Notes: generated by a model from the letters alone, not told the origin. Positions 24,781-33,866 are shown, counted from the first letter of the stretch. The stretch is 64,000 nt of DNA from Lichenicola cladoniae (GCF_013201075.1 NZ_CP053708.1:4097501-4161500), one strand, 5' to 3'. Translations and numbers: made by a program.

Positions 24781-26250
24781 TCATGCGGGATCGCGTGCGG
24801 CGAGCAGAACGATACCGTCCGGGCCGGCCTGGACCGGCGTATAGAAGGGACCGACAATATCGATCAATGGATCATGCCCGAATTTCCGGAGCGCGTCCTC
24901 GTGAATGGACGATCCGGGCCTGTACTCGATCATTCCCAGTCGATGATGCTCCGTCATTGACTGGAACGCCGCGATGGACCCACCGGTCATGATGCTCTGG
25001 TTCAGGTTGAAGAAGTCGATCGTGAACGGCTTGTGCGCCCAGTAGCAGAGCGACAGCATCTCGCAGGCGGCCGGCCCGCTCGTCGCGGCAAGACGGGCGA
25101 TCGTCGGTTGCCACAAGCGCTCCCGGGCATGGCGCGCTGCAATGTCGTCCCAGGCCCGCCCTATCTGCCACGGTGCCGTTACGATCAGTGGCAAAATCGC
25201 GAAAATCGCCAGGGCGCCCTGCCCGAACGCATGGTCGCGAATGTCGAACCCTGTGGAGGTGACCCGCGACACGGCGAGGCCGGTCATCAGGCAGAGCGCG
25301 ATCAGGGTTTCGAAATGGGCGTTGTAGTAGACCCCCTCGCCCAGGCGCTGGACCGCGCCGGTCACCACGGCGATGAGAGTGAACAGTCCGGCGAACAGGA
25401 CCGCCGGATCCCGCCTCCCCCGATCACGCCACAGGACAACCGCGATGATCCCCATCGGCAGCAGCGGCACCAGCCGGCCCAGCGCCTTGACCAGGCGCCA
25501 GAGCCGGAAAATCCGGTGGTGCCTGAGGACGTCGTCGAAAGCAGCGTGACCGTCCGCAAGCCGAGTCAACAGCAGTCCGGCGCCGAGCCCGGCCATCGCC
25601 GTCGCCACCCAGATCACTGCCGAACGCGGATGAAACCAGGCGAGCCACAGGGTCGCCGCCAGCGGAATCCCGACAAGGCTGTGCTTGACGAAACCGCCCG
25701 CCAGCACCAGCAAGGCCGCCATGACGACATCACGCGCCGGCAGTGTCCCTGACCTGTGGCCGCGCAGCAGCGTCGCCAGGCCGCCCAGCATCAGCGCATG
25801 GGCCAGCCATTGCGGGTCGTCCATCGCCAGGTATTCGCGAAAGAATGTTCCGGCGAACAACAGGAAGACGACCGAGCCGGTCAGTCCGCCACGCACGCTG
25901 CCGCCGAGATGCCTGATGCACAGGCCCAGCAGCCCAGCCGATGCCAGCAGCGACAGCAGCGCGACGATGCGCCCGGCCACGATCATGTCGCCGACGACGA
26001 AGCGGCCGAAGGCACCGACCAGATAGAAGGACAGCGGCGGGTAGTTGTTGAAGACCAGGCTATCCGAGCCCGGATAGAGTGGTCCTGTTTCCATGTTCGC
26101 GGCGCGGCTGTCGAAATACGCATTCCATCCCTCGTTGTAGTTGAGGGGGATGTGCCGCGGGATCGTCAGGATCGGTCCCAGCAGCAGGTACGCGACGAGC
26201 GCGCCCCCGGCGAGCAACAGCATGTCGAGCGAAGCCGGCGCGCGTCTCAT
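24781..26250 (-). CDS. GT-C-like integral membrane glycosyltransferase (GT39/ArnT superfamily), unknown substrate
   Basis: The 489-residue protein has 10-12 predicted membrane spans. The first periplasmic loop has NYNEGWNAYFDSRAA followed by YPGSDSLVFNNYPPLSFY, the acidic and Tyr-Pro pattern of GT-C enzymes that use polyprenyl-phosphate sugars. A globular C-terminal domain of about 120 residues follows. It would transfer a sugar on the periplasmic side. It overlaps the TagB-like gene by 4 bp (26247-26250) and is third in a unit with that gene and the propeller protein, upstream of acp-spt. The acceptor may be a lipid or a surface glycan. Confidence 0.75.
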   Translation of the reverse strand: MRRAPASLDMLLLAGGALVAYLLLGPILTIPRHIPLNYNEGWNAYFDSRAANMETGPLYPGSDSLVFNNYPPLSFYLVGAFGRFVVGDMIVAGRIVALLSLLASAGLLGLCIRHLGGSVRGGLTGSVVFLLFAGTFFREYLAMDDPQWLAHALMLGGLATLLRGHRSGTLPARDVVMAALLVLAGGFVKHSLVGIPLAATLWLAWFHPRSAVIWVATAMAGLGAGLLLTRLADGHAAFDDVLRHHRIFRLWRLVKALGRLVPLLPMGIIAVVLWRDRGRRDPAVLFAGLFTLIAVVTGAVQRLGEGVYYNAHFETLIALCLMTGLAVSRVTSTGFDIRDHAFGQGALAIFAILPLIVTAPWQIGRAWDDIAARHARERLWQPTIARLAATSGPAACEMLSLCYWAHKPFTIDFFNLNQSIMTGGSIAAFQSMTEHHRLGMIEYRPGSSIHEDALRKFGHDPLIDIVGPFYTPVQAGPDGIVLLAARDPA

Positions 26251-27395
26251 CGATGTCCGGTCCTCATGAACGCCAGGATCGCATCGGCCGCCCGTTCCCC
26301 TGCCGGCTGCGCGGACATCGAGAAGGTATCCAGGGCCGCCTGTCGCTGAACCGCGGCAAATGCATCCGGACGCGTCATTGCGCGCTCGAGTGCCACCGGC
26401 AAGTCACCAATCGTCTCGATGACGTCTCCCAGCGCCCAGTGGCGGTAATCTGCAACGCCCTGCCAGTCGGTTCGGCGCGTGTTGAAGAAGATCGCCGGCC
26501 GGGGCCGCTGGATCCATTCATAGATCTGGCTGGATGCATCGCCGATATAGATATCTGCCGCCCGGACATAGCTCATGTCGATCGAACGGCGACTGCCCTT
26601 GTCCACCCGTATCATCGGGTGATGCAGGAAGCGGCGCGGCACGCCGGGGCGGTATCCCATCGTTCGATAGACCAGCGACGTATGCAGCAGCCGTTTGAAC
26701 AGCATGACGTGCGGCGCGAAGATCAGGTTGAAGCGATCCTGCGACGCGAACCAGTCCAGGATGTCGATCCCGAGCGGATACCAGGATGACAACAACGGGT
26801 TGACGTGCGGATTATAGAGGACCGTCGGCTTGTCGTTATCGAACAGTCGCGGTTCCGGATCGCTATTGAAATGGTCGTATTTCGGATATCCCACGATGGC
26901 ATGGCGATTTTCGGTGATCAGCCCGAGCGCCAACATCCGGTCGCGAACCTTGTCGCCGGATAGAAGCACCAGATCCATGTGCCGTGTCGCCGGCTGGAAA
27001 CCAACTGCCCCGTCACCTGCCCCATGCGGTAGATAGATCAGCTTCGTCGATGTCAGGCCGTAACGGGTCTTCAGCAACGTGGACGTGGTTTCCGGAACCA
27101 CGAGCGCGTCAAACCGCGCAAGAACGTCGAGGTTTTCCCGCAGGATCGCCAGCCGCCGGAACGGGGCGACGTGACGCAGGATGAGGTCCGCCGCGCGGCT
27201 GACCGGACCGATATCCAGCATTGTGAATTGCACGGTTGCGCCCGCGGGCAGGAGTGCCGTCGCCACGGCCCGTTGCTCGTCGCTGGATGTCAGTATCTCG
27301 ATTTCGACGCCACGCGCGGCAAGTGCCGCCGCGATGGAGATCGTGTGCGGCACCTGATGGCTTGCGTCGTGGTTGTAGAGAAAGCCGATCCTCAT
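26247..27395 (-). CDS. TagB/CDP-glycerol glycerophosphotransferase-like transferase (second copy)
   Basis: The 382-residue protein starts MRIGFLYNHDASHQVPHT from an ATG that overlaps the preceding stop (ATGA, 27392-27395); an in-frame ATG at 27407 is the alternative. The C-terminal half has VLYNPHVNPLLSSW, LIFAPHVMLFKR and MSYVRAADIYIGDASSQIYE, typical of TagB/SpsB-like transferases. It is a distant paralogue of the protein at 8648-9760. Members of the family transfer glycerol-phosphate or sugars. The coupling with a GINT1-like protein upstream and a GT-C enzyme downstream suggests assembly of one surface glycolipid or glycan. Confidence 0.77.
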   Translation of the reverse strand: MRIGFLYNHDASHQVPHTISIAAALAARGVEIEILTSSDEQRAVATALLPAGATVQFTMLDIGPVSRAADLILRHVAPFRRLAILRENLDVLARFDALVVPETTSTLLKTRYGLTSTKLIYLPHGAGDGAVGFQPATRHMDLVLLSGDKVRDRMLALGLITENRHAIVGYPKYDHFNSDPEPRLFDNDKPTVLYNPHVNPLLSSWYPLGIDILDWFASQDRFNLIFAPHVMLFKRLLHTSLVYRTMGYRPGVPRRFLHHPMIRVDKGSRRSIDMSYVRAADIYIGDASSQIYEWIQRPRPAIFFNTRRTDWQGVADYRHWALGDVIETIGDLPVALERAMTRPDAFAAVQRQAALDTFSMSAQPAGERAADAILAFMRTGHR

Positions 27396-28288
27396 CGGCT
27401 CCGCCATGTCCGCACGATGCCACGAAGCCGCCTCGTCTTTCCGGCAAGGGTCGCGTCCATGCGCTTCACGTCGATCAGCGTCACCGGGCCGGCTGTCGAC
27501 AGGGTGTGGAAGCCATCCGTGAAAGGCGCCATCCACCCGGCCGCACCCACTCCGGTTCGGTCGTCTGCGATGAAGCTCGTCTCGTCGAGACGCGTGATCG
27601 ACAATTCGCGGATCGCGCCGCCATAGGTCGACCGGCAATCCTGCACCGGCAGGATGATCATGCCATCCTGGTGCCTGGGCGTACCGCCAGGACGGGCGCT
27701 TCCCAGGTCGACGCGCACCGGGTTGCGCGGATGCAGGTGCCACGGTCCGGCCGGATGGCCGGCCCAGGCCACATGAAGATGGCCGCGCCTGCCGATCCTG
27801 CTGTGCGACGGCGAATAGAACAGCCACCACTTACCGTCATGGAAGAATGGCGTCGCATCGATGGCCGGTCCATCCAGCGGAATGTCGCAGAACGGCTCCC
27901 ACTCCGACAGGCTGGCGCCGGCACGATAGAGGGTCAGCGTGCCCGACTTGTAAGCCTCCGGAAGCATCCAGGTTTCGCCGTCCGCCTCGAACACGACCGG
28001 ATAGGAGAGATGCCAGGGCTTGCTGAGAATCGCGCTGCACTCGAGCAGGTTGAGGTCGCGATCGTACACCAGCAGGTCGATATGGCCGAGCCGGGTCTGG
28101 TAGTCGAATGCCTCCGCAAACACGTGCAGGCATCCATCGCGCCACAACCCGAACGGGTCGGCCCGGAAGCTGCCGGAGGGCATGTCCGGAAGCCAGACGA
28201 TCGAGCCGGGATCGATGCCATCCCGGATGATCGCGCGGGCCGGCTGCTTCACGATGGCGCTGCGCCAGATATCCATCGGCCGCAGCAT
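27392..28288 (-). CDS. GINT1 N-terminal-like beta-propeller protein
   Basis: The 298-residue protein is built of repeated blades: SFRADPFGLWRDGCLHVFAE, HIDLLVYDRDLNLLE, HLSYPVVFEADGETWMLPEA, LTLYRAGASLSEWEPF and DATPFFHDGKWWLFYSP. This matches the propeller domain at the N-terminus of plant glucosamine inositolphosphorylceramide transferase (GINT1). In bacteria the domain occurs in stand-alone proteins or fused to formyltransferases. No separate catalytic domain is present here. Its place in an operon with glycosyltransferases and near ceramide genes makes a glycolipid role attractive, but function is unproven. ATG at 28286-28288; a second ATG (MDIWRS) follows 12 bp later. Confidence 0.72.
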   Translation of the reverse strand: MLRPMDIWRSAIVKQPARAIIRDGIDPGSIVWLPDMPSGSFRADPFGLWRDGCLHVFAEAFDYQTRLGHIDLLVYDRDLNLLECSAILSKPWHLSYPVVFEADGETWMLPEAYKSGTLTLYRAGASLSEWEPFCDIPLDGPAIDATPFFHDGKWWLFYSPSHSRIGRRGHLHVAWAGHPAGPWHLHPRNPVRVDLGSARPGGTPRHQDGMIILPVQDCRSTYGGAIRELSITRLDETSFIADDRTGVGAAGWMAPFTDGFHTLSTAGPVTLIDVKRMDATLAGKTRRLRGIVRTWRSR

Positions 28289-28324
28289 GTGCCGGGGGTT
28301 CCTAGGTCAGGCCAGCCGTAATGG

Positions 28325-29344
28325 TCAGGTCGGGAACGGCACCATCCGGCGCAGATCGGCATCCCACAGCGCATAGCTCGGAGCCCTGAAGGCGTCGCGC
28401 AGGGTCAGCACCGTCGCGACGTCGGTGACCGACGAACAATTGTCGTGGCAGTCCTGCAGCCGGTAGTTCGGAATGCCGGGACGGAGGTGATGGATATGAT
28501 GGAGGCCGATATTCGCGCTGAACCATTGCAGCACGCGCGGCAGCTTCAGGTGCGATGCGCCATGCAGCGCAGCCTGGTTGTAGTTCCAGTCGGCCGTCTC
28601 CGACCACTGCGAGTCCTCGAACCGGTGCTGCACCGAAAACAGCCAGATCCCGATGATGGCCGCGAGCGCCAGCGCAGGCAGGTGGACCAGCATGACGGTC
28701 CTGAAGCCGAACACCAGCGAGAGCCCGACGAAGAAGGCGACGAGAGACAGGTTCAGCAACAGCACGCTGATACGCTCGCGCCGGCATGATGCGGGCGTAT
28801 CGAACGGCAGCCGATACAGCACGATGAAGATCACCGGCGGCAAGACAAGATGGACCAGCGCCGGATGATGGGTCAGGCGGTAGATGCGCTTCTGCATCCG
28901 GCTCAGCGCCTGGTATTCCGTCACCGTGAGGCAATCGGAAAAGAAGTCGGCGGGGATGCCGCGGCCGTCCAGGTTGTTCCAGCTTCCATGATGACGCGCA
29001 TGCAGCCGGCGCCAATAGGCGAACGGGGTCAGGGTGACGAGGCTGCACGCGGCGCCGACAATGGCGTTGAGCCGGTGCGAGCGGAACATCGAGTTGTGGC
29101 CGCAATCATGCTGGAACATGAAGATGCGGACGATCAGGCCACTGGTCGGTATGGCGAGCAGCAGGGTCAGCAGAACCGAGGACGGGCGCACGGCGTACAT
29201 GACGACGATAAGTACCGCATATAATCCGAACGTGGAGAGGGTCTGCCAGGCCGCCTTGCCAACCGCAGGAGCCTGATAGGCCTTGAGACCTGCCAATTGA
29301 AGCTTGCTGGGAGCCGGTAGTACGTGCGCTTCGAGTACGGACAA
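28325..29344 (-). CDS. Membrane fatty acid desaturase (three His-box type)
   Basis: The 339-residue protein has the three histidine boxes of acyl-lipid desaturases: HDCGH (near residue 79), HARHHGSWNN (near 115) and HHIHHLRPGIPNYRL (near 277), with four hydrophobic segments between. The pattern FQHDCGHNSMF fits the Delta-12/omega-6 type. It would introduce a double bond into phospholipid or sphingolipid acyl chains. The only usable start after the upstream in-frame stop is TTG 29344, with AAGAGG about 12 nt ahead. A better ribosome site lies farther upstream, in the same frame but cut off by TGA at 29378-29380, suggesting an altered start or a leader peptide. Confidence 0.85.
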   Translation of the reverse strand: MSVLEAHVLPAPSKLQLAGLKAYQAPAVGKAAWQTLSTFGLYAVLIVVMYAVRPSSVLLTLLLAIPTSGLIVRIFMFQHDCGHNSMFRSHRLNAIVGAACSLVTLTPFAYWRRLHARHHGSWNNLDGRGIPADFFSDCLTVTEYQALSRMQKRIYRLTHHPALVHLVLPPVIFIVLYRLPFDTPASCRRERISVLLLNLSLVAFFVGLSLVFGFRTVMLVHLPALALAAIIGIWLFSVQHRFEDSQWSETADWNYNQAALHGASHLKLPRVLQWFSANIGLHHIHHLRPGIPNYRLQDCHDNCSSVTDVATVLTLRDAFRAPSYALWDADLRRMVPFPT

Positions 29345-29377
29345 TCCGGTTCCAGCCTCTTGAGTTGGTGCCGGCCG

Positions 29378-29437
29378 TCAGGCGACCGAAGGAGACTGCT
29401 CCATAACAGGGGCATGAGCAACGTGCACGGCTTTCAT
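29378..29437 (-). CDS. 19-codon ORF with strong ribosome site upstream of the desaturase
   Basis: AGGAGAAATCGCG precedes an ATG at 29435-29437, and the frame reads MKAVHVAHAPVMEQSPSVA then TGA. It is in the same frame as the desaturase, whose TTG comes 11 codons after this stop. It begins 28 bp after nrdA ends. Either it is a leader peptide coupled to the desaturase, or the TGA is a nonsense change that detached the original N-terminus of that enzyme. The codons between the two look coding-like, which favours the second reading. Confidence 0.4.
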   Translation of the reverse strand: MKAVHVAHAPVMEQSPSVA

Positions 29438-29464
29438 CGCGATTTCTCCTTCCGGAGGCCCGCA

Positions 29465-31390
29465 TTACTGGCAGGCGAGACATTCCTCGTAATCCGTCGA
29501 GCCTGACACACTGCGCACCGGCGGAAGCGCCGCCTCGTGGTCGAACGCGTCCGGCTTGTTCAGCATCTCGCTAACCGCATCGGCACGCTGGATCGACAGG
29601 CTGCGGCAGTAATACAGGCTCTTGAGGCCACGGCTCCAGGCCAGGAAGTGGATCTGGTGCAGGTCGCGCTTATGGATGTCGGCCGGCAGGAACAGGTTCA
29701 CCGACTGGCTCTGGCACACGTATGGCGTGCGATCGGCCGCATGTTCGATGATCCAGCGCTGGTCGAGCTCGAACGCGGTCTTGTAGACGTCCTTTTCCTG
29801 CTGGGTCAGGAAGTCGAGCCGCTGCACGCTGCCCTTGTTCAGGGTGATCAAGGACCAGACCTCGTCGGTATCGTGCCCCTTCGCGGCCAGGAGCTTCTGC
29901 AGGTGCCGGTTACGGACCGTGAAGCTGCCCGAGAGCGTCTTCTGCAGGAACACGTTGGCGGCGATCGGCTCGATGCCCGGGCTGGTGGCGCCGGTGATGA
30001 TCGAGATCGAGGCGGTCGGGGCGATGGCGATCTTGTGGGAGAAGCGCTCCATCACGCCGTAATCGGCCGCATCCGGGCAGGCGCCCTTCTCCTCGGCCAG
30101 CATGCGCGAGGCGGCATCCGCCTGGGTCCGGAGGTGCTGGAACATGCGCTTGTTCCACACCTTGGCGATGACGCTCTCGAACGGGACGTCGTTGGCCTGC
30201 AGGAAGGAGTGGAAGCCCATGACGCCGAGACCGACCGAACGCTCGCGCGCAGCGGCATACTTCGCCTTGGCCATCTCGTCCGGCGCGCGGTCGATGAAGT
30301 CCTGCAGGACGTTGTCGAGGAACCGCATGATGTCCTCGATGAACAGCGGATGGTCCTTCCAGTCGAACCACGTCTCCAGGTTGAGGGAGGACAGGCAACA
30401 CACGGCAGTGCGCTGCTTGCCATACTGGTCGACGCCGGTCGGCAGGGTGATCTCGGCGCACAGGTTGGAGGTCTTTACCTCGAGGCCGGCCAGCTTGTGG
30501 TGCTCCGGACGCGCGTTGTTCACGTGGTCCGAGTAGATGATGTACGGCTCGCCCTGCTCCATCCGGGCAGTCAGGATCCTGATCCAGAGGCTGCGCGCCG
30601 ACACCTTGCGGATGTGGCTGTGATCCTTCGGCGAGGTCAGCGCCCACTCCTCGTCCGCATCGACCGCCCGCATGAAGGCGTCGCTGACCAGTACGCCGTG
30701 ATGCAGGTTCATCGCCTTGCGGTTCGGATCGCCGCCGGTGGGGCGGCGCATCTCGATGAACTCCTCGATCTCCGGATGCGACACCGGCAGATACACCGCC
30801 GCCGAGCCACGGCGCAGCGAACCCTGGCTGATCGCCAGCGTCAGGCTGTCCATCACCCGGATGAACGGGATCACGCCGGAAGTCTTGCCGTTGGCGCCGA
30901 CATTCTCGCCGATCGAGCGCAGGTTGCCCCAGTAGGAGCCGATGCCGCCGCCCTTCGAGGCCAGCCAGACATTCTCGTTCCAGAGGCCGACGATGCCTTC
31001 GAGGCTGTCGGTGGCCTCGTTCAGGAAGCACGAGATCGGCAGGCCGCGCGACGTGCCGCCGTTCGAGAGGATCGGGGTCGCCGGCATGAACCAGTGCCGG
31101 GACATGTAGTCGTAGATGCGCTGGGCATGTGCCGCATCGTCGCCATAGAAGCTGGCGACGCGGGCAAACAGGTCCTGGTAGCTCTCGCCGGGCATCAAAT
31201 AGCGATTATCCAGCGTCGCCTTGCCAAACTCGGTCAGCAAAGCGTCGCGCGACCGGTCGACACGAACCGGATGGTGACCCTCGAGCTGGACCACGTCGTC
31301 ATCGAGCAGGCCCCGGCCATTCGTCTCATGGTCGCGCACCTCGACCTCGGTGACCGTCGACACGGTTTCTCCGGCTTCATGAAGGGTCAT
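29465..31390 (-). CDS. nrdA: Class Ia ribonucleotide reductase, alpha subunit, lacking the ATP-cone
   Basis: The 641-residue protein is the catalytic large subunit. The active-site triad is Asn309-x-Cys311-x-Glu313 (NLCAEITLP), the redox pair is Cys121 and Cys332, and the C-terminal relay is ECLACQ (Cys637, Cys640). E. coli NrdA is about 120 residues longer because of its N-terminal ATP-cone; here the first 50 residues show no cone motif and NrdB has none either. So overall activity control by dATP through a cone is absent from this pair. AGGAGA precedes the ATG at 31390. NrdR-like boxes lie at 31473-31520. Confidence 0.96.
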   Translation of the reverse strand: MTLHEAGETVSTVTEVEVRDHETNGRGLLDDDVVQLEGHHPVRVDRSRDALLTEFGKATLDNRYLMPGESYQDLFARVASFYGDDAAHAQRIYDYMSRHWFMPATPILSNGGTSRGLPISCFLNEATDSLEGIVGLWNENVWLASKGGGIGSYWGNLRSIGENVGANGKTSGVIPFIRVMDSLTLAISQGSLRRGSAAVYLPVSHPEIEEFIEMRRPTGGDPNRKAMNLHHGVLVSDAFMRAVDADEEWALTSPKDHSHIRKVSARSLWIRILTARMEQGEPYIIYSDHVNNARPEHHKLAGLEVKTSNLCAEITLPTGVDQYGKQRTAVCCLSSLNLETWFDWKDHPLFIEDIMRFLDNVLQDFIDRAPDEMAKAKYAAARERSVGLGVMGFHSFLQANDVPFESVIAKVWNKRMFQHLRTQADAASRMLAEEKGACPDAADYGVMERFSHKIAIAPTASISIITGATSPGIEPIAANVFLQKTLSGSFTVRNRHLQKLLAAKGHDTDEVWSLITLNKGSVQRLDFLTQQEKDVYKTAFELDQRWIIEHAADRTPYVCQSQSVNLFLPADIHKRDLHQIHFLAWSRGLKSLYYCRSLSIQRADAVSEMLNKPDAFDHEAALPPVRSVSGSTDYEECLACQ

Positions 31391-31472
31391 GCTGAGGTCT
31401 CCTGGATGGTCCCGGCCGGGATTGCCGGCCGTGGGAGTCGCCCGATCGTCAGCGGCTCCGCTCGCGCGCATT

Positions 31473-31520
31473 ACGCTACATGTGGCGTTCGATTTCCAGG
31501 CGGCACACCATATTTATGTC
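31473..31520 (-). promoter_or_regulatory. Tandem NrdR-like boxes upstream of nrdA
   Basis: Two 16-bp sites lie at 31473-31488 (ACGCTACATGTGGCGT, a near-perfect palindrome centred on ACATGT) and 31505-31520 (ACACCATATTTATGTC). Their centres are 32 bp apart, exactly as in front of nrdB (2577-2624). The second site resembles the AT-centred NrdR consensus. They lie 83-130 bp upstream of the nrdA start. The rest of the 31391-31683 gap between nrdA and guaA shows nothing else I recognise. Confidence 0.6.
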
Positions 31521-31673
31521 TGGCCGGGTGCTACGACGCTACCTGCGGCGTGCGGCGATCGCTGCGACTTCAAGCCGCTAGGCCAAGATGTGCACGTGAT
31601 CCACATGCGGTCGGCCGTGGGCGAATCGCGCGCTACGCCGGCTTGGAGACTCGACGGCGGCGTGCCGGCCGGA

Positions 31674-31690
31674 GGAGTAGACGCTACTCC
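31674..31690 (-). terminator. Hairpin spanning the guaA stop codon
   Basis: The arms GGAGTAG and CTACTCC form a perfect 7-bp stem with a 3-nt loop, and the TAG stop codon of guaA (31684-31686) lies in one arm. No T-run follows on the minus strand. It could weaken read-through into the nrdA control region or affect mRNA decay; a chance palindrome is also possible. Confidence 0.3.
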
Positions 31691-33255
31691 CACTCGATCG
31701 TGCCGGGCGGCTTCGACGTGATGTCGTAAGTCACCCGGTTGACGCCGCGCACCTCGTTCACGATCCGGCCGGCGGTGCGGGTCAGGAATCCCATGTCGAA
31801 CGGATAGACCTCGGCGGTCATGCCGTCGGTGCTGGTCACCGCCCGGAGCGCGCAGGCCCGGTCGTAGGTACGGCCGTCCCCCATGACGCCGACCGTGCGG
31901 ACCGGCAGCAATACGGCGAACGCCTGCCAGATCGCGTCATAAAGTCCGGCGGCACGGATCTCCTCCAGGAAGATGGTGTCCACCTTGCGCAGCACGTCGA
32001 GCTTCTCGCGATCGATGTCGCCGGGGATGCGGATCGCCAGGCCGGGCCCAGGGAACGGGTGCCGTCCGACGATGCTTTCGGGGATTGCGAGCTCGCGGCC
32101 GAGCACCCTCACCTCGTCCTTGAACAGCTCGCGCAACGGCTCGACCAACTGCATTCGCATCGTCGCCGGCAGCCCGCCGACATTATGATGGCTCTTGATG
32201 GTCACCGAAGGGCCGCCGGTGAACGAGACGCTCTCGATGACGTCCGGATACAGGGTGCCCTGGGCCAGGAAGTCGGCACCGCCGAGAGTCTTGGCCTCCT
32301 CGTCGAACACCTCGATGAACAGGCGGCCGATGGTCTTGCGCTTGATCTCGGGGTCGGTCACCCCGGCTAGTGCGTCGATGAACAGGTCGCTGGCATCGCG
32401 GTGGATCAGGCGGATGTTGAAGCGGCCTCGGAACGTGGTGACCACCTCTTCCGCTTCGCCCGCGCGCAGCATGCCATGATCGACGAAGATACAGGTGAGC
32501 TGGTCGCCGATCGCCTCATGGATAAGAACCGCCGCGACCGAGCTGTCGACACCGCCGGAGAGGCCACAAATCACCCTGCCTTTGCCGACCTGGGCGCGGA
32601 TCCGCTCGATCTCAAGATCGCGGAAACCGGCCATGGTCCAATTGCCGCGGCAGCCGGCGACGTCGTGGGTGAAGTTGCGCAGCAGAGCCGCGCCATGCGG
32701 GGTGTGCACAACTTCCGGGTGGAACTGCACGCCGTACAGGCGCCTGCCCTCATCGGCGATGATCGCGAACGGCGCGCCCGGGCTGACCGCGACCGCGCGG
32801 AAGCCAGGCGGCAGCCGGGTCACCCGGTCGCCATGGCTCATCCAGACCTGCTCGCGGGCGCCGCGCTGCCAGATGCCGCGCAATAAGGCGGAGTCTTCCA
32901 GCACCTCGACATGCGCCCGGCCGAACTCCTGATGCTCGTGGGTTTCGACCGCGCCGCCAAGCTGCGCGCACATCGCCTGCTGGCCATAGCAGATGCCCAG
33001 TACCGGCACGCCGAGGGCGAACACCTCGTTGGGAATACGCGGCGCGCCGGCATCGAGCACGCTGGCCGGACCGCCGGACAGGATGATACCGCGTGGTCCG
33101 AAGCCGGCAATCCGGGCCGGATCGGCGTTGAACGGCCAGATTTCACAATAGACCCCACTCTCCCGGACCCGCCGGGCGATGAGCTGGGTCACCTGGCTGC
33201 CGAAATCCAGGATCAGGATCCGGTCCTCGTGCAGAACGGTCTCGAGCTCGCTCAT
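31684..33255 (-). CDS. guaA: GMP synthase (glutamine-hydrolysing)
   Basis: The 523-residue enzyme converts XMP to GMP. The N-terminal class I glutamine amidotransferase has the nucleophile in GICYGQQ (Cys near residue 93) and the His-Glu pair in VQFHPEV. The ATP-pyrophosphatase P-loop is [10 protein letters not shown] near residue 235, and the C-terminal dimerisation domain has [12 protein letters not shown] and ends KPPGTIEWE, the usual GuaA terminus. ATG at 33253-33255 (MSELETVL) was chosen; the frame upstream is unlikely coding. It precedes nrdA on the same strand by about 290 bp but has its own hairpin at the stop codon. Confidence 0.97.
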   Translation of the reverse strand: MSELETVLHEDRILILDFGSQVTQLIARRVRESGVYCEIWPFNADPARIAGFGPRGIILSGGPASVLDAGAPRIPNEVFALGVPVLGICYGQQAMCAQLGGAVETHEHQEFGRAHVEVLEDSALLRGIWQRGAREQVWMSHGDRVTRLPPGFRAVAVSPGAPFAIIADEGRRLYGVQFHPEVVHTPHGAALLRNFTHDVAGCRGNWTMAGFRDLEIERIRAQVGKGRVICGLSGGVDSSVAAVLIHEAIGDQLTCIFVDHGMLRAGEAEEVVTTFRGRFNIRLIHRDASDLFIDALAGVTDPEIKRKTIGRLFIEVFDEEAKTLGGADFLAQGTLYPDVIESVSFTGGPSVTIKSHHNVGGLPATMRMQLVEPLRELFKDEVRVLGRELAIPESIVGRHPFPGPGLAIRIPGDIDREKLDVLRKVDTIFLEEIRAAGLYDAIWQAFAVLLPVRTVGVMGDGRTYDRACALRAVTSTDGMTAEVYPFDMGFLTRTAGRIVNEVRGVNRVTYDITSKPPGTIEWE

Positions 33256-33355
33256 GATATTGGGCCTTGGCGGACGGACGGGTGCGCGGGATCGCATTAA
33301 TGCTGGGGCTTGCTATACCGACCGTGCCGGCCAAGGGCCAGGGTGGAGAAAGACG

Positions 33356-33796
33356 ATGTGGCATACCCAAGCCGGACTGCACCGATTACGTCCGTCCTGC
33401 ATGATTGTCCTGGCGGCAAGCCTGGCACTGTGCGGATGCGGCGGCCCGACCCCGGACGATCCCATCGGCGAGTGGACCGGCACTCTCGTACCCGAGAAGG
33501 GATCTTGCCCCGTCGATACGCCGTCACGGTTGCTGGTCGACCGCGAGACCGTGTCCTTCATTCCGGCCGGTGGCGTGCTGGTTCTGCAAGGCAAGCGCGT
33601 GTCGGACCGCAACCGGTTGCACGCCCAGTTGCAGCTGCGGGACATGAACCACAAACCGCTGCCGATGGTGTTCGAGGGACGCCTCGCCCGGGACGGAAGC
33701 CATGTCGACGGCACCTACGGCACCCCGTCCTGCCGGGCGCATATCGGGCTCTATCGCCCGGCCGACCATCCGCTGGAGCGTGCCCTCGGCAACTGA
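33356..33796 (+). CDS. Small predicted lipoprotein, unknown function
   Basis: The 146-residue protein has an N-terminal hydrophobic segment (MIVLAASLAL) ending in the lipobox LCGC, then a beta-rich domain beginning IGEWTGTLVPEKGSCP and ending with GTYGTPSCRAHIGLYRP. Two Cys residues, one near each end of the domain, may form a disulfide. The overall shape (a 'GxWTG'-type opening and closing Gly-rich strand) is like the lipoprotein at 11140-11619, although identity is low. Start is the ATG after GGTGGAGAAAGACG. It is divergent from guaA and lies just before the tRNA gene. Function unknown. Confidence 0.75.
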   Translation: MWHTQAGLHRLRPSCMIVLAASLALCGCGGPTPDDPIGEWTGTLVPEKGSCPVDTPSRLLVDRETVSFIPAGGVLVLQGKRVSDRNRLHAQLQLRDMNHKPLPMVFEGRLARDGSHVDGTYGTPSCRAHIGLYRPADHPLERALGN

Positions 33797-33866
33797 GATC
33801 CCGGAAGCGACGGGTGGGGCTTGCGAAGCAATAGACCTTCCGCTACATCCCGCCCCCACGGCCCAA

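Noticed and set aside
29537-31729. 730-codon open frame antisense to nrdA on the plus strand
   Set aside because: It mirrors nrdA codon by codon in a GC-rich sequence with few stops; the composition is odd for a protein and nrdA on the other strand has every catalytic motif.
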